This document shows, in pieces, positions 29,701 to 38,427 of a stretch of DNA of 56,318 nt. Position numbers and translations under genes: made by a program. This stretch comes from Intrasporangium oryzae NRRL B-24470. GTDB taxonomy: Bacteria; Actinomycetota; Actinomycetes; Actinomycetales; Dermatophilaceae. The stretch covers positions 1 to 56,318 of the forward strand of contig NZ_AWSA01000031.1 of assembly GCF_000576595.1 (NCBI RefSeq), given 5' to 3'. The notes below the pieces were generated by a model. That model made no database searches and had not been told where the DNA came from. It saw nothing but the letters and a program-made list of their open reading frames with translations. Position 1 is the first letter of the stretch. Each line of letters starts with the position of its first letter.

Positions 29701-30603
29701 ATCGCCGCCCTGCGCGACAACCCCGCCTGCGCCGACGAGGAGCACGCCGCGTTCGGGGCTGACACCGACCCCGGTCTCGTCGTCGCGCCGACCTTCGACC
29801 CGGCCGACGACGTCGCAGCGCCTTACATCGGGCTCGGGGCCCGGCCCAAGGTCGCGATCCTGCGCGAGCAGGGCGTCAACAGCCACGTCGAGACCGCGTT
29901 CGCCTTCGACCGCGCCGGTTTCGAGACGTACGACGTGCACATGACCGACCTGCAGACCGGCCGGTTCGACCTCGCCGACGCGGTCGGCCTCGTCGCGTGT
30001 GGAGGCTTCTCCTACGGCGACACCCTCGGGGCGGGCGAGGGCTGGGCGCGCTCGGTCCTCTTCAACGAGCGGCTGACCGAGGACTTCACACGGTTCTTCC
30101 ACCGCGAGGACACGTTCGGCCTCGGCATCTGCAACGGCTGCCAGATGTTCGCGGGGCTCAGCGACCTCATCCCGGGCGCCGACGCGTGGCCCCGGTTCAC
30201 CCGCAACCGGTCCGAGCAGTACGAGGCCCGGCTGACCCTCGTCGAGGTCCTCGACTCGCCGTCGATCTTCATGACCGACATGGCGGGCAGCCGTCTGCCG
30301 ATCGCGGTCGCCCACGGTGAGGGGCTCGCGGACTTCTCGGCTCGGGGCGATGCCGGCCAGGTCGCCCGGGTGGCCCGGTTCGTCGACAACCTCGGCGCGC
30401 CGGCCGTGACCTACCCGCACAACCCCAACGGCTCGCCCGACGGGCTGACGGCCGTGACGACCCCCGACGGCAGGTTCACGGCGATGATGCCGCACCCCGA
30501 GCGCGTCGCCCGCAACGTGCAGATGTCGTGGACCTCTGGCCCGGTCGAGGCCGAGAGCCCGTGGCTGCGGATGTTCCGCAACGCCCGAGTCTGGGTCGAC
30601 TGA
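26704..30603 (+). CDS. purL: Phosphoribosylformylglycinamidine synthase, single-chain (large PurL)
   Basis: A 1299-aa FGAM synthase containing in one chain the N-terminal PurS-like region, the duplicated AIR-synthase-like catalytic core and a C-terminal glutaminase. [19 protein letters not shown] and [14 protein letters not shown] mark the core; GICNGCQMF has the glutaminase nucleophile C1143. PHPERVARN is the usual end. Many actinobacteria use separate PurS, PurL and PurQ proteins, so the proteobacterial/eukaryotic-style large form is notable. Monocistronic here, with an intrinsic terminator 17 bp after the stop. Confidence 0.95.
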   Translation: MASSHDLVLTTVPGGNALSLFRAAALVAHLQRVVPGVTGMSARHVHQVASHGPLDEATLETVTRLLTYGPPAAPEPAGANLATVVVSPRLGTLSPWASKATDIAHNCGVDVRRVERVTEYHLATDAPLTEEQWAAAADLLHDRMTESALPSLEAARSLLDERHPEPMERVDVLGRGRAAIEEADTAYGLALSDDEVDYLVEAFTGLRRNPTDVELMMFAQANSEHCRHKIFNADFVVDGEEKTRSLFGMIRHTEQVAGEGTVVAYKDNASVMRGGRATRWLPEGTDGPSRYAAREDEVHVLMKVETHNHPTAISPFPGAATGAGGEIRDEGATGRGSQPKAGLTGFVVSNLHLPGTDEPWEREPYGAPDHIASPLDIMVEGPIGAAAFNNEFGRPGLGGFFRVYEQTVDGVRRGFHKPIMSAGGLGSISADQTEKISFPAGTLLVQLGGPGMRIGMGGGAASSMAAGANAAELDFDSVQRGNPEIERRAQEVINHCWSLGDDNPILAIHDVGAGGLSNAFPELVDGAGLGARFDLSAVPLEESGLAPKEIWCNESQERYVLAIAPESLPRFAALADRERCPYAVVGVARDDAQLVLAPGPQDEPGDDRPIDMPMEVLLGKAPRMTRDVTRVERRGDELDLAGIDLREAAYAVLRHPTVASKRFLVTIGDRTVGGLTHRDQMVGPWQVPVSDVAVTLTDHVGFAGQAMASGERMPLASVDAPASGRMAVGEALTNLLAAPVAGLSGVKLSCNWMAACGEPGEDAALYDTVHAVAMELCPALGVSVPVGKDSLSMRTRWTDETTGEARQVTSPVSLVVSAFASLPDVRGTWTPQLGEDSVLLLVDLGGGRDRLGGSMLAQVSGAFGSEVPDLDEPSRLVSLAAALAAVRAQGIDPAYHDRSDGGLWAAACEMAFAGATGVDLEVPSVAALFAEELGVVLGVGAGDLPAVQELLAEHGLGDLVSVVGRTNADRRVRVTLAGEAALDEPVRDLAQAWDEVSWRIAALRDNPACADEEHAAFGADTDPGLVVAPTFDPADDVAAPYIGLGARPKVAILREQGVNSHVETAFAFDRAGFETYDVHMTDLQTGRFDLADAVGLVACGGFSYGDTLGAGEGWARSVLFNERLTEDFTRFFHREDTFGLGICNGCQMFAGLSDLIPGADAWPRFTRNRSEQYEARLTLVEVLDSPSIFMTDMAGSRLPIAVAHGEGLADFSARGDAGQVARVARFVDNLGAPAVTYPHNPNGSPDGLTAVTTPDGRFTAMMPHPERVARNVQMSWTSGPVEAESPWLRMFRNARVWVD

Positions 30604-30619
30604 GCGTCGTCCACCGCAT

Positions 30620-30664
30620 GCTCCGCCCGGACGGCCTCGGGACCCGAGACCGACCGGGCGGAGC
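30620..30664. terminator. Bidirectional terminator between purL and LLM gene
   Basis: An 11-bp perfect stem (30620-30630 with 30654-30664) enclosing a smaller CTCGGGACCCGAG hairpin, in the 72-bp gap between convergent genes. Confidence 0.75.
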
Positions 30665-30675
30665 GCCCGAGCGGG

Positions 30676-31692
30676 TCAGCGCCAGCCGAGCCCGGGCGCG
30701 ACGTGGGTCAGCACGCTCTCGATGACGTGCGCGTTGTAGTCGACCCCGAGCTGGTTCGGCACGGTCAGGAGCAGGGTGTCGGCGGCGGCGATGGCCTCGT
30801 CCTCGGCGAGGGAGGCGACGAGCGCGTCGGGCTCGCCGGCATACGACCGGCCGAAGCGGGCGAGGCCGCCGTCAAGGTGGCCGACCTGGTCCCGGCTCGC
30901 CGTCTCCCTGAGGAAGAGCTGGCGGTCGAGGTCGCTGACGATCGGGAAGATGCTGCGGCTGACCGACACCCGAGCCTCGCGCTCGTGACCGGCGGCCTTC
31001 CACGCGTCCCTGAACCGCTGGATCTGCTCGGCCTGGAGCTGGTGGAAGGGCACGCCCGTGTCCTCGGTGAGCAGGGTGGAGCTCATGAGGTTGAGGCCCT
31101 GCGTCGCGGTCCACTCGGCCGTCGCCCGCGAGCCGGCTCCCCACCAGATCCGGTCCCGGAGCCCCGGGGAGTGCGGCTCGATGCCGAGCAGCCCGGGTGG
31201 GTTGGGGAACATCGGACGCGGGTTGGGCTCGGCGAAGCCACGTCCCTCGATCACGTCGAGGAAGGTCGCCGTGTGGTCGCGGGCCAGGGCGGCATGGTCG
31301 CCGTCGGCGGGCTCGTAGCCGAAGTACCGGAAGCCGTCGACGACCTGCTCGGGTGACCCCCGGCTGATGCCCAGCTGGAGCCGTCCACCAGCGATGAGGT
31401 CCGCCGCGCCGGCGTCCTCGGCCATGTAGAGCGGGTTCTCGTAGCGCATGTCGATGACACCCGTGCCGATCTCGATGCGCGAGGTCCGGGCGCCGATGGC
31501 GGCGAGGAGCGGGAAGGGCGAGGCGAGCTGCCGGGCGAAGTGATGGACCCGGAAGTAGGCCCCGTCGGCGCCGAGCTCCTCGGCGGCCACGGCGAGGTCG
31601 ATGGACTGGAGGAGGGCATCCGCTGCGGACCGCGTCTGCGAGTGCGGTGACGGCGTCCAGTGCCCGAACGAGAGGAACCCGATCTTCTTCAC
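30676..31692 (-). CDS. LLM class flavin-dependent oxidoreductase
   Basis: A 338-aa bacterial luciferase-like monooxygenase or reductase (TIM barrel, FMN or F420). KKIGFLSFGHW is the first strand, IEIGTGVIDMRYENPLYMAE and GGRLQLGISRGSPEQV are canonical LLM motifs, and WWGAGSRATAEWTATQGLNL is the later cofactor region. GTG 31692 starts the protein at the conserved first strand; no Shine-Dalgarno is obvious. The substrate is unknown. Confidence 0.85.
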   Translation of the reverse strand: MKKIGFLSFGHWTPSPHSQTRSAADALLQSIDLAVAAEELGADGAYFRVHHFARQLASPFPLLAAIGARTSRIEIGTGVIDMRYENPLYMAEDAGAADLIAGGRLQLGISRGSPEQVVDGFRYFGYEPADGDHAALARDHTATFLDVIEGRGFAEPNPRPMFPNPPGLLGIEPHSPGLRDRIWWGAGSRATAEWTATQGLNLMSSTLLTEDTGVPFHQLQAEQIQRFRDAWKAAGHEREARVSVSRSIFPIVSDLDRQLFLRETASRDQVGHLDGGLARFGRSYAGEPDALVASLAEDEAIAAADTLLLTVPNQLGVDYNAHVIESVLTHVAPGLGWR

Positions 31693-31746
31693 GGCGGTGC
31701 AACACCGGCAGGTGGCCAACCCTTCCTCGCCACGGGCGAACCCGGT

Positions 31747-31776
31747 GTATGCCGGGGAGCCGGCCCAGCGGCATAC
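31747..31776. repeat. Inverted pair of the dispersed octamer
   Basis: GTATGCCG at 31747-31754 and CGGCATAC at 31769-31776 face each other across 14 bp and could form a hairpin in the intergenic space upstream of two divergent genes. Confidence 0.65.
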
Positions 31777-31799
31777 GAGCGGGTCTTGACGGCCCGGGT

Positions 31800-31805
31800 T
31801 AGCGT
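31800..31805 (+). promoter_or_regulatory. Leaderless -10 box of the MoxR-like gene
   Basis: TAGCGT, then 6 nt, then GTG 31812. Confidence 0.55.
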
Positions 31806-31811
31806 GAGGGG

Positions 31812-33200
31812 GTGACTGCAGCTCCCGGAACGACCACGGTCGGGGCGCTCCGCGCGTCCGGCCACAGGCAGAAGCACCTCAAGGAGGAGCTTCGCGACAA
31901 CCTCCTCACCGCCCTGCGCGACGGCCGGGACCCGTGGCCCGGGCTCCACGGCTTCGACGAGACCGTCATCCCGCAGGTCGAGCGCGCCATCCTCGCCGGG
32001 CACGACATCGTCCTGCTCGGCGAGCGCGGGCAGGGCAAGACGCGGCTCCTGCGCACCCTGGTCGGTCTCCTCGACGAGTGGACCCCGGTCATCGCGGGGA
32101 GCGAGCTCGGCGAGCACCCCTTCGACCCGATCACCCCGGTCTCGCGCCGTCGCGCGGCCGAGCTCGGCGACGACCTCCCGGTCGTCTGGCGGCACCGCGA
32201 CGAGCGGTATGCCGAGAAGCTCGCCACCCCCGACACGAGCGTCGCCGACCTCATCGGCGACGTCGACCCGATGAAGGTCGCCGAGGGGCGCTCGCTCGGC
32301 GATCCCGAGACGATCCACTTCGGGCTCATCCCGCGCTCGCATCGCGGCATCGTCGCCATCAACGAGCTGCCCGACCTCGCGGAGCGCATCCAGGTCGCGA
32401 TGCTCAACGTCATGGAGGAGCGCGACATCCAGATCCGCGGCTACGTCCTGCGGCTGCCCCTCGACGTCCTCGTCGTCGCGAGCGCCAACCCCGAGGACTA
32501 CACCAACCGCGGCCGGATCATCACCCCGCTCAAGGACCGCTTCGGCGCCGAGATCCGCACCCACTACCCCGTGGCGCTGTCGGACGAGGTCGCGGTCATC
32601 CGCCAGGAGGCGCACCTCGTCGCCGAGGTGCCGGACGCGCTCGTCGAGATCCTCGCCCGGTTCACCCGCAACCTGCGCGAGTCCACCGCGGTCGACCAGC
32701 GCTCGGGCGTGAGCGCCCGTTTCGCGATCGCCGGCGCCGAGACGATCGCGGCCGCGGCGCTGCACCGGGCGACCGTCCAGCGCGAGCCGCAGGCCGTCGC
32801 CCGCGTCGTCGACCTCGAGACGGCCGTGGAGGTCCTCGGCGGCAAGGTCGAGTTCGAGACGGGCGAGGAGGGGCGCGAGCACGACATCCTCACCCACCTG
32901 CTGCGCACCGCGACGGCCGAGACGGTCCGCGACCACTTCCGCGGGATCGACTTCGCCCTGCTCGTCGACGCGATCGAGGGCGGCGCGATGGTCTCGACGG
33001 GTGGCCAGGTCAGCGCCATCGACTTCCTGTCCGGGCTGCCGCGCCTCGGTGAGTCGGAGCTCTACGACGAGGTCTGCGACCGGCTCGGCGCCCGCAACGA
33101 CGGCGAGCGCGCCAGCGCGATCGAGCTCGCCCTCGAGGGGCTCTACCTCGCCCGCAAGGTGAGCAAGGAGACGAGCCGGGGGGAGACGGTGTACGGATGA
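31812..33200 (+). CDS. MoxR/magnesium-chelatase-like AAA+ ATPase
   Basis: A 462-aa AAA+ ATPase. Walker A is GERGQGKT at 70-77, the Walker B/arginine-finger region includes HRGIVAINELPDLAERIQV, and ASANPEDYTNRGRIITPLKD is the sensor 1 part typical of ChlI/MoxR proteins. It overlaps by 4 bp (ATGA) a gene for a VWA-domain protein. Together they form the two-subunit ATPase-VWA arrangement known from magnesium chelatase and from MoxR chaperones that insert cofactors or remodel proteins. No chelatase H subunit is present here, so the client is unknown. Confidence 0.85.
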   Translation: MTAAPGTTTVGALRASGHRQKHLKEELRDNLLTALRDGRDPWPGLHGFDETVIPQVERAILAGHDIVLLGERGQGKTRLLRTLVGLLDEWTPVIAGSELGEHPFDPITPVSRRRAAELGDDLPVVWRHRDERYAEKLATPDTSVADLIGDVDPMKVAEGRSLGDPETIHFGLIPRSHRGIVAINELPDLAERIQVAMLNVMEERDIQIRGYVLRLPLDVLVVASANPEDYTNRGRIITPLKDRFGAEIRTHYPVALSDEVAVIRQEAHLVAEVPDALVEILARFTRNLRESTAVDQRSGVSARFAIAGAETIAAAALHRATVQREPQAVARVVDLETAVEVLGGKVEFETGEEGREHDILTHLLRTATAETVRDHFRGIDFALLVDAIEGGAMVSTGGQVSAIDFLSGLPRLGESELYDEVCDRLGARNDGERASAIELALEGLYLARKVSKETSRGETVYG

Positions 33201-35209
33201 GGACGCGCTACGGCAGGTATGCCGGCGGGCCCGACCCGCTGGCGCCTCCCGTCGACCTTGCCGAGGCCCTCGACGCGATCGGCGAGGACGTCATGTCGGG
33301 GTCCTCGCCCGAGCGGGCCATGCGCGAGTTCCTGCGCCGCGGCGGCTCGCAGCAGCAGGGCCTCGACGACCTCGCGCGACGGGTCGCCGAGCGGCGGCGT
33401 GACCTGCTCCAGCGCCACCGCCTCGACGGCACGCTCGAGGAGGTGCGCGAGCTGCTCGACCACGCCGTGCTCGAGGAGCGCAAGCAGCTCGCGCGCGACC
33501 TCGACGACGATGCGCGCTTCGCCGAGATGCGCCTCGGCAACCTGCCGCAGTCGACGGCGGCCGCGGTCAGCGAGCTCGGCGACTACCCCTGGCGATCGTC
33601 GCAGGCCCGCGAGGACTACGAGCGGATCAAGGACCTGCTCGGCCGCGAGATGCTCGACCAGCGCTTCGCCGGGATGAAGCAGGCCCTCGAGAACGCGACC
33701 GACGAGGACCGGGCGGCCGTCAACGAGATGCTCCAGGACCTCAACCGGCTCCTCGAGGCGCACCGGCTCGGCGAGGACACCGACGAGCAGTTCGCCGAGT
33801 TCATGGACAAGCACGGCGACTTCTTCCCGGAGAACCCGCAGAACGTCGAGGAGCTCATCGACGCGCTCGCGGCCCGCGCCGCCGCGGCCCAGCGGATGCG
33901 CAACTCGATGACCCAGGAGCAGCGCGACGAGCTCGACGCGTTGGCGCAGCAGGCGTTCGGCTCTCCCGAGCTGATGCAGTCGCTCTCGGCCCTCGACGAC
34001 AACCTGCGCGCCCTGCGGCCGGGGGAGGACTGGGGGTCGTCGGAGTCGTTCGAGGGCGACCAGGGCCTCGGCCTCGGCGACGGGACGGGCGTGCTCCAGG
34101 ACCTCGCGCAGCTCGACGCCCTGTCCGACCAGCTCTCGCAGGCCTACGACGGCGCTCGGATGGACGACATCGACCTCGACGCCCTCGCCCGCCAGCTCGG
34201 TGACGAGGCGGCCGTCGACGCTCGGACCCTGACCGAGCTCGAGCGGGCGCTGCGCCGGAGCGGCTACCTCCGCCGCACGTCCGACGGGCAGCTGCGGCTC
34301 TCGCCGAAGGCGATGCGCCAGCTCGGACAGGCCCTCTTGCGCGATGTCGCCGAGCGGATCTCCGGCCGGCAGGGCCAGCGCGACACCCTGCAGTCGGGCG
34401 CCGCGGGGGAGCGGAGCGGGGCCTCGCGTGAGTGGGTGTTCGGCGACACCGAGCCATGGGACGTCACGCGGACCGTCACCAACGCCGTCCTGAGAACGGT
34501 CGGCGAGGGTGGTGACGCCTCACGCGGCGTCCGCCTCGACATCCGCGACGTCGAGGTGACCGAGACCGAGGCGCGGACCCAGGCGGCCGTCGCACTCCTC
34601 GCCGACACGTCGTTCTCTATGGCGATGGACGGCCGGTGGGTCCCGATGAAGCGGACGGCGCTCGCCCTGCACCACCTCATCTCCTCGCGGTTCCGGGGCG
34701 ACCACCTCCAGCTCATCGGATTCGGGCGCAACGCCGAGGTGATGGACATCGAGGAGCTGACCGCCCTCGACGCGAGGTGGGACAAGGGGACCAACCTCCA
34801 CCACGCGCTGCTCCTCGCGAACCGGCACTTCCGCAAGCACCCCAACGCCCAGCCGGTCCTGCTCATCGTCACCGACGGCGAGCCGACCTCGCACCTCGAG
34901 CCCGACGGCGAGACGATGTTCTCCTACCCGCCGCACCCGCTGACCATCGCCCACACGGTGCGCGAGCTCGACGCCTCCGGTCGGCTCGGGGCCCGGACGA
35001 CGTTCTTCCGGCTCGGCGAGGACCCCGGCCTGGCGCGCTTCATCGACCAGATGGCCAAGCGGGTCGACGGCCGGGTCGTCGCGCCCGAGCTCGACGACCT
35101 CGGCGCGGCCGTCGTCGGGAGCTATCTCGGGGCCCGGGGGCCGTCGTCGACGGGCCCGATGGGGACCGGCTACCGCGACTGGTTCGGGGGCCGGGGCTTC
35201 TGGGTCTGA
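33197..35209 (+). CDS. VWA domain-containing protein
   Basis: A 670-aa partner of the preceding ATPase. The first 440 residues are charged, helix-rich and probably coiled-coil (many Glu/Arg/Leu/Gln runs), and the C-terminal part is a von Willebrand A domain. The MIDAS metal site reads DTSFS at 470-474, with GTNLHHAL and VTDGEPT as the later MIDAS loops. No signal peptide or membrane segment, so it is cytoplasmic. The ATG overlaps the ATPase stop by 4 bp, indicating coupled synthesis in fixed proportion. Confidence 0.87.
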   Translation: MRTRYGRYAGGPDPLAPPVDLAEALDAIGEDVMSGSSPERAMREFLRRGGSQQQGLDDLARRVAERRRDLLQRHRLDGTLEEVRELLDHAVLEERKQLARDLDDDARFAEMRLGNLPQSTAAAVSELGDYPWRSSQAREDYERIKDLLGREMLDQRFAGMKQALENATDEDRAAVNEMLQDLNRLLEAHRLGEDTDEQFAEFMDKHGDFFPENPQNVEELIDALAARAAAAQRMRNSMTQEQRDELDALAQQAFGSPELMQSLSALDDNLRALRPGEDWGSSESFEGDQGLGLGDGTGVLQDLAQLDALSDQLSQAYDGARMDDIDLDALARQLGDEAAVDARTLTELERALRRSGYLRRTSDGQLRLSPKAMRQLGQALLRDVAERISGRQGQRDTLQSGAAGERSGASREWVFGDTEPWDVTRTVTNAVLRTVGEGGDASRGVRLDIRDVEVTETEARTQAAVALLADTSFSMAMDGRWVPMKRTALALHHLISSRFRGDHLQLIGFGRNAEVMDIEELTALDARWDKGTNLHHALLLANRHFRKHPNAQPVLLIVTDGEPTSHLEPDGETMFSYPPHPLTIAHTVRELDASGRLGARTTFFRLGEDPGLARFIDQMAKRVDGRVVAPELDDLGAAVVGSYLGARGPSSTGPMGTGYRDWFGGRGFWV

Positions 35210-35215
35210 GGGCGC

Positions 35216-36052
35216 TCAGCGCACGCGCCAGCCCTTCGCGTCTGGCGGAGGCGGGCTCTGCTCACCCTCGTCGCCGAACGGCTTGGCGCCCCCGCCCAGC
35301 CTCGCCAGCTGCGCGTCCTCCCGCAGCCCGGTCGGCAGGGGCGCCCGGGCGACGTCGCGCCTCAGCCGCTCGAGCGGGAGCGGCGCGTGGCTCGCGACAG
35401 CGACCGCGTTGCCGAACCGCCTGCCCTTGAGCACCTCGTGCGTGGCGACGAGGGCGACGTGCGGCAGGTGCAGGCGGATCGTCGCGAGCACCCTTGCGGC
35501 CCAGCGCATCCCGGGCTCGTCCGCGAGGTTCCAGAGGGCGAGCCCGTTCGGTCGCAGCACCCGTGCGACGTCCAGGACGTATGCCGCTGAGGCCAGCTCC
35601 GCTGGGACGCGCCCAGCGGCATACGCATCGGTCACGACGACGTCGGCCGAGTCGTCCGCGAGGGCGCGGACGCCGGTCAGCCCGTCGACGGGACGGACCC
35701 GGATGCGGTGGCGTCGCGGCAGCGGGATCTCACGACGGACGAGCTCGGTCAGCCCGGCGTCGGGCTCGAGGATGATCTGCGGCGAGCCGGGCCGGGTCGC
35801 CTCGACCCAGCGCGGCAGGGTGAGGCCGGCGCCGCCGACGTGCGTGACCGCGAGCGGCCCCGGCGGGAGGGTGTCGATCGCGAGGGCAAGGTGCTGGACG
35901 TACTCGAACACGAGGACGGTGGGGTCGTCGGGCTGGACGTGCGACTGGGGCTGGCCGTCCATGACAACGGTGACGCCGCCGCGCTCGTCCCACTCGAAGG
36001 ACACCCGGTCCGCCATTCGTCTGGTCATCCCGTCGGTGTTCCGGTCGCTCAC
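35216..36052 (-). CDS. Spermidine synthase-like SAM-binding protein
   Basis: A 278-aa protein with a class I methyltransferase/spermidine synthase fold. LAVTHVGGAGLTLPRWVEAT carries the nucleotide-binding loop, QIILEPDAGLTELVR has the acidic residue after strand 2, and DVVVTDAYAAGRVPAEL is the catalytic-region strand 4. It resembles the fused-MFS/spermidine synthase group without the membrane part. Start uncertain: GTG 36052, or ATG at 36028 or 36016. Convergent with the VWA gene after 6 bp. An inverted octamer pair (35578-35625) lies inside the coding region. Confidence 0.75.
   Translation of the reverse strand: MSDRNTDGMTRRMADRVSFEWDERGGVTVVMDGQPQSHVQPDDPTVLVFEYVQHLALAIDTLPPGPLAVTHVGGAGLTLPRWVEATRPGSPQIILEPDAGLTELVRREIPLPRRHRIRVRPVDGLTGVRALADDSADVVVTDAYAAGRVPAELASAAYVLDVARVLRPNGLALWNLADEPGMRWAARVLATIRLHLPHVALVATHEVLKGRRFGNAVAVASHAPLPLERLRRDVARAPLPTGLREDAQLARLGGGAKPFGDEGEQSPPPPDAKGWRVR
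35578..35625. repeat. Inverted octamer pair within coding sequence
   Basis: 12-base arms CGTATGCCGCTG (35578-35589) and CAGCGGCATACG (35614-35625) are exact complements within the spermidine-synthase-like gene, where both encode Ala-Tyr-containing peptides. Confidence 0.65.
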
Positions 36053-36168
36053 TCTGGGCTCACTCGGTCGGTCACCGGCCCGGCGCCATATCGGTCTCCC
36101 CTGGTCGACTTCGCCTGCACCGACAGTCTCTCAGGCAGGGACGAACCGCGGCCGGGCGCGAAGGGCGC

Positions 36169-36174
36169 TAGCGT
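36169..36174 (+). promoter_or_regulatory. Leaderless -10 box of LLM/F420 oxidoreductase gene
   Basis: TAGCGT, then 6 nt, then GTG 36181. Confidence 0.55.
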
Positions 36175-36180
36175 CGTGTC

Positions 36181-37071
36181 GTGCGATTCGGAGTGACGAT
36201 CCTTCCCGAGCATGCGTGGTCCGTCGCGGCCCCACTCTGGCGCGAGGCCGAGGCGATGGGCTTCGACCACGCGTGGACCTACGACCACGTCGTGTGGAGC
36301 GGGCTGCCGGAGGCGCCGTGGTTCGGGGCCGTGCCCACGCTGACGGCCGCCGCGACGGTCACCGAGCGCATCGGGCTCGGCACGTTCGTCTCGTCGCCCA
36401 ACACGCACCAGCCCGTCGCGTTCCTGCGCGACATCCTCGCGCTCGACGACATCTCCGGCGGCCGCTTCCTCCTCGGGATCGGCACCGGCGGCGACCTCGA
36501 CTCCCGGATCGCGGGCGAGGACCTCTCGCTGGGGGACAGGGTCGCCCGCTTCCACGAGTTCGCCACCCTCCTCGGTCGACTCCTCTCCGAGGACCACGTC
36601 AGCGCCGAGGGCCGCTTCTACGGCGCCCGGGACGTCCGCACCCTCCCGGGCCCGGTGCGCGGCGGCGACACGGGCGACCGCGTCCCGCTCCTCATCGCCG
36701 CCAACGGCCCCAAGTCGATCCGCCTCGCCGTCGAGCGCGGCGACGGCTGGCTCACCTACGGCGGGTCCGCCGAGACCGACGCCGGCTGGTGGGAGCTCGT
36801 CGCGCGGGCCGGCCGGGCGGTCGACGAGGCGCTGGCGGCGGACGCGAGCGGGCGGCATACGTCCTCGTCGTTCTCGCGCTACCTCAACCTCGACTCGGCG
36901 CCGACGTTCTCGCTCGACAGCGTCGGCGCGTTCGAGGACGCGGTCGGCCGGGCTGCGGAGCTCGGCTTCACCGACGTCATCACGCACTGGCCCCGTCCCG
37001 AGGGCCCGTATGCCGGCCGGCGGGAGACGCTCGACGCCGTCGTCGCAGAGGTCCTCCCGCGCTGGCGCTGA
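36181..37071 (+). CDS. LLM class F420-dependent oxidoreductase
   Basis: A 296-aa luciferase-like TIM-barrel protein of the F420-dependent subgroup. MRFGVTILPEHAWSVAAPLW is the usual first strand, RIGLGTFVSSPNTHQPVAFL the second cofactor region, and GGRFLLGIGTGGDLDSRIAG the glycine-rich motif. LLIAANGPKSIRLAVERGDG and TDVITHWPRP complete the pattern. The substrate is unknown. The octamer encodes GRHT near residue 225 in a variable loop. Confidence 0.85.
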   Translation: MRFGVTILPEHAWSVAAPLWREAEAMGFDHAWTYDHVVWSGLPEAPWFGAVPTLTAAATVTERIGLGTFVSSPNTHQPVAFLRDILALDDISGGRFLLGIGTGGDLDSRIAGEDLSLGDRVARFHEFATLLGRLLSEDHVSAEGRFYGARDVRTLPGPVRGGDTGDRVPLLIAANGPKSIRLAVERGDGWLTYGGSAETDAGWWELVARAGRAVDEALAADASGRHTSSSFSRYLNLDSAPTFSLDSVGAFEDAVGRAAELGFTDVITHWPRPEGPYAGRRETLDAVVAEVLPRWR

Positions 37072-37118
37072 CCGGGGCGCGGGTGTCGGGTCGGGATCGG
37101 GGTGTCGCCGGGGCGGGT

Positions 37119-37124
37119 TAGCCT
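37119..37124 (+). promoter_or_regulatory. Leaderless -10 box of the sterol-carrier-like gene
   Basis: TAGCCT, then 7 nt, then ATG 37132. Confidence 0.6.
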
Positions 37125-37131
37125 GCTGGGC

Positions 37132-37512
37132 ATGCCACCCCGCCGCCGCACCCCGGTCGCCGACGGCCGCGCCGCCCTCAAGGTATGCCGCTCGGCGGGC
37201 TTCGCCGCCGACCGCGCCACCACCGCGACGGCCGTCCGCTACACCCTCGAGGAGCTCGCGACCGTCGCACCGGGCCGCACGGTCGAGGTGCGCGTGCCGC
37301 CCCACGGCGCCGTCCAGTGCATCGAGGGGCCGGTCCACACCCGGGGCACGCCGCCCAACGTCATCGAGACCGACGCGGCGACGTGGCTCCGCCTCGCGAC
37401 CGGCGACCTCGCGTGGGCCGACGCCGTCGCCGGCGGGCTCGTGCGCGCCAGCGGGCTGCGGGCGCACCTGCACGGACTTCTGCCGCTGACGTCGCTTAGG
37501 CTTGACGGGTGA
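37132..37512 (+). CDS. Sterol carrier-like (bacterial SCP) family protein
   Basis: A 126-aa small protein resembling the bacterial SCP2-like family found near purF in many actinobacteria. [39 protein letters not shown] and [19 protein letters not shown] fit the SCP2 alpha/beta sandwich. It may bind a hydrophobic ligand; no function is established that I know of. ATG 37132 follows a leaderless-type -10. Its stop overlaps the next GTG by 4 bp. The octamer lies at the CRSAG codons. Confidence 0.75.
   Translation: MPPRRRTPVADGRAALKVCRSAGFAADRATTATAVRYTLEELATVAPGRTVEVRVPPHGAVQCIEGPVHTRGTPPNVIETDAATWLRLATGDLAWADAVAGGLVRASGLRAHLHGLLPLTSLRLDG
37497..37502 (+). promoter_or_regulatory. Possible leaderless -10 box of small membrane protein gene
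   Basis: TAGGCT inside the end of the preceding gene, then 6 nt, then GTG 37509. The 4-bp gene overlap also allows read-through expression. Confidence 0.4.
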
Positions 37513-37736
37513 CCAGCCAGCCCCCTCGGATCCCCAACTTCAAGCGCCTGCTCATCTCCGGCGCCGTGATCGGCGTCGTCGTCGGCGTCGTCGTCTCGCT
37601 GATCGGTGACTCCGCAGGCGGATACTCCGAGACCAGCGCGGCCATGTACCTCGGCGCGCTCGGCGCGGTCGTCGGCCTGGCCCTCGCCGGCCTGCTCGGC
37701 ATCCTCCTCGACCGGTCGGGCCGCGACGGCGCCTGA
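37509..37736 (+). CDS. Small two-helix membrane protein
   Basis: A 75-aa protein that I do not recognise. It has a short basic N-terminus and two hydrophobic segments (about residues 14-32 and 46-66) rich in Gly, Val and Ala, so an inner-membrane hairpin is likely. Position next to the SCP-like gene and upstream of purF is conserved-looking. GTG 37509 overlaps the previous stop (GTGA). Confidence 0.7.
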   Translation: MTSQPPRIPNFKRLLISGAVIGVVVGVVVSLIGDSAGGYSETSAAMYLGALGAVVGLALAGLLGILLDRSGRDGA

Positions 37737-37814
37737 CCGGCCGGACGTGCCCGCACGACAGCACGAACAGCCCGGGCAGCCCCGGCAGCCCGGGCAGTCC
37801 GCACGGGTGGGCTG

Positions 37815-38381
37815 ATGCGCCTCTTCGTCGCCGTCGTCCCACCTGACGAGGTCCTCGACGAGCTCGCCGAGCACATCGAGCCCCGCCGCGAGGCCGGGCC
37901 CGAGATCCGTTGGACCGACCGCCACCAGTGGCACGTCACGCTCGCCTTCCTCGGCGTCGTGCCGGAGCGACGCCTCGACGACCTGACCGAGGCGCTCGCC
38001 GACTCCGCGGCACGACGCGACCACCTCGTGCTGCGCCTCGCCGGTGCCGGGACCTTCCCCAACCCCTACGCTGCGCGCGTGCTGTGGGCCGGGGTGGAGC
38101 AGCTGCGCGGCGACCTCGGAAAGGTCGCGAGCGGCATACGGGCGGCGTCCAACCGCGCCGGCGCGACCCCTGACGGGACGCGCTTCCACCCGCACGTGAC
38201 CCTCGGGCGGTTCCACCGGCCGACGGAGGCGACGCGGTGGATCCGGACGTTCGACGTGCTCGAGGGGCGCGCGTGGACGGTGACGCGCCTCCAGCTCGTC
38301 GAGTCGCACCTCGGCGAGGGGCGCGAGCGCCGACCCCGCTACGAGACCCTCGCCGAGATCGATCTCGGCGCTCGGCGGTGA
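37815..38381 (+). CDS. thpR: RNA 2',3'-cyclic phosphodiesterase
   Basis: A 188-aa 2H phosphoesterase (LigT/ThpR family) that opens 2',3'-cyclic phosphates on RNA ends. The start MRLFVAVVPP and the two catalytic HxT motifs are clear: WHVTLAFLG near residue 40 and FHPHVTLGRF near residue 126. Length is typical. The upstream 78-bp gap contains short GGGCAGCCC-type repeats. ATG 37815. Confidence 0.9.
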   Translation: MRLFVAVVPPDEVLDELAEHIEPRREAGPEIRWTDRHQWHVTLAFLGVVPERRLDDLTEALADSAARRDHLVLRLAGAGTFPNPYAARVLWAGVEQLRGDLGKVASGIRAASNRAGATPDGTRFHPHVTLGRFHRPTEATRWIRTFDVLEGRAWTVTRLQLVESHLGEGRERRPRYETLAEIDLGARR

Positions 38382-38427
38382 CGGGCGTCCACCGCCCGGC
38401 GGGGCGTCCGGCAGGGTATGGGAGACT

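Noticed and set aside
24052-30495. A very long open minus-strand frame (over 2100 codons) opposite purD, purC and purL.
   Set aside because: It runs antisense to three certain purine genes and an acyltransferase partner frame, its translation is biased to Arg/Gly/Ala/Glu/Asp with no family resemblance, and long open antisense frames are expected at this GC content.
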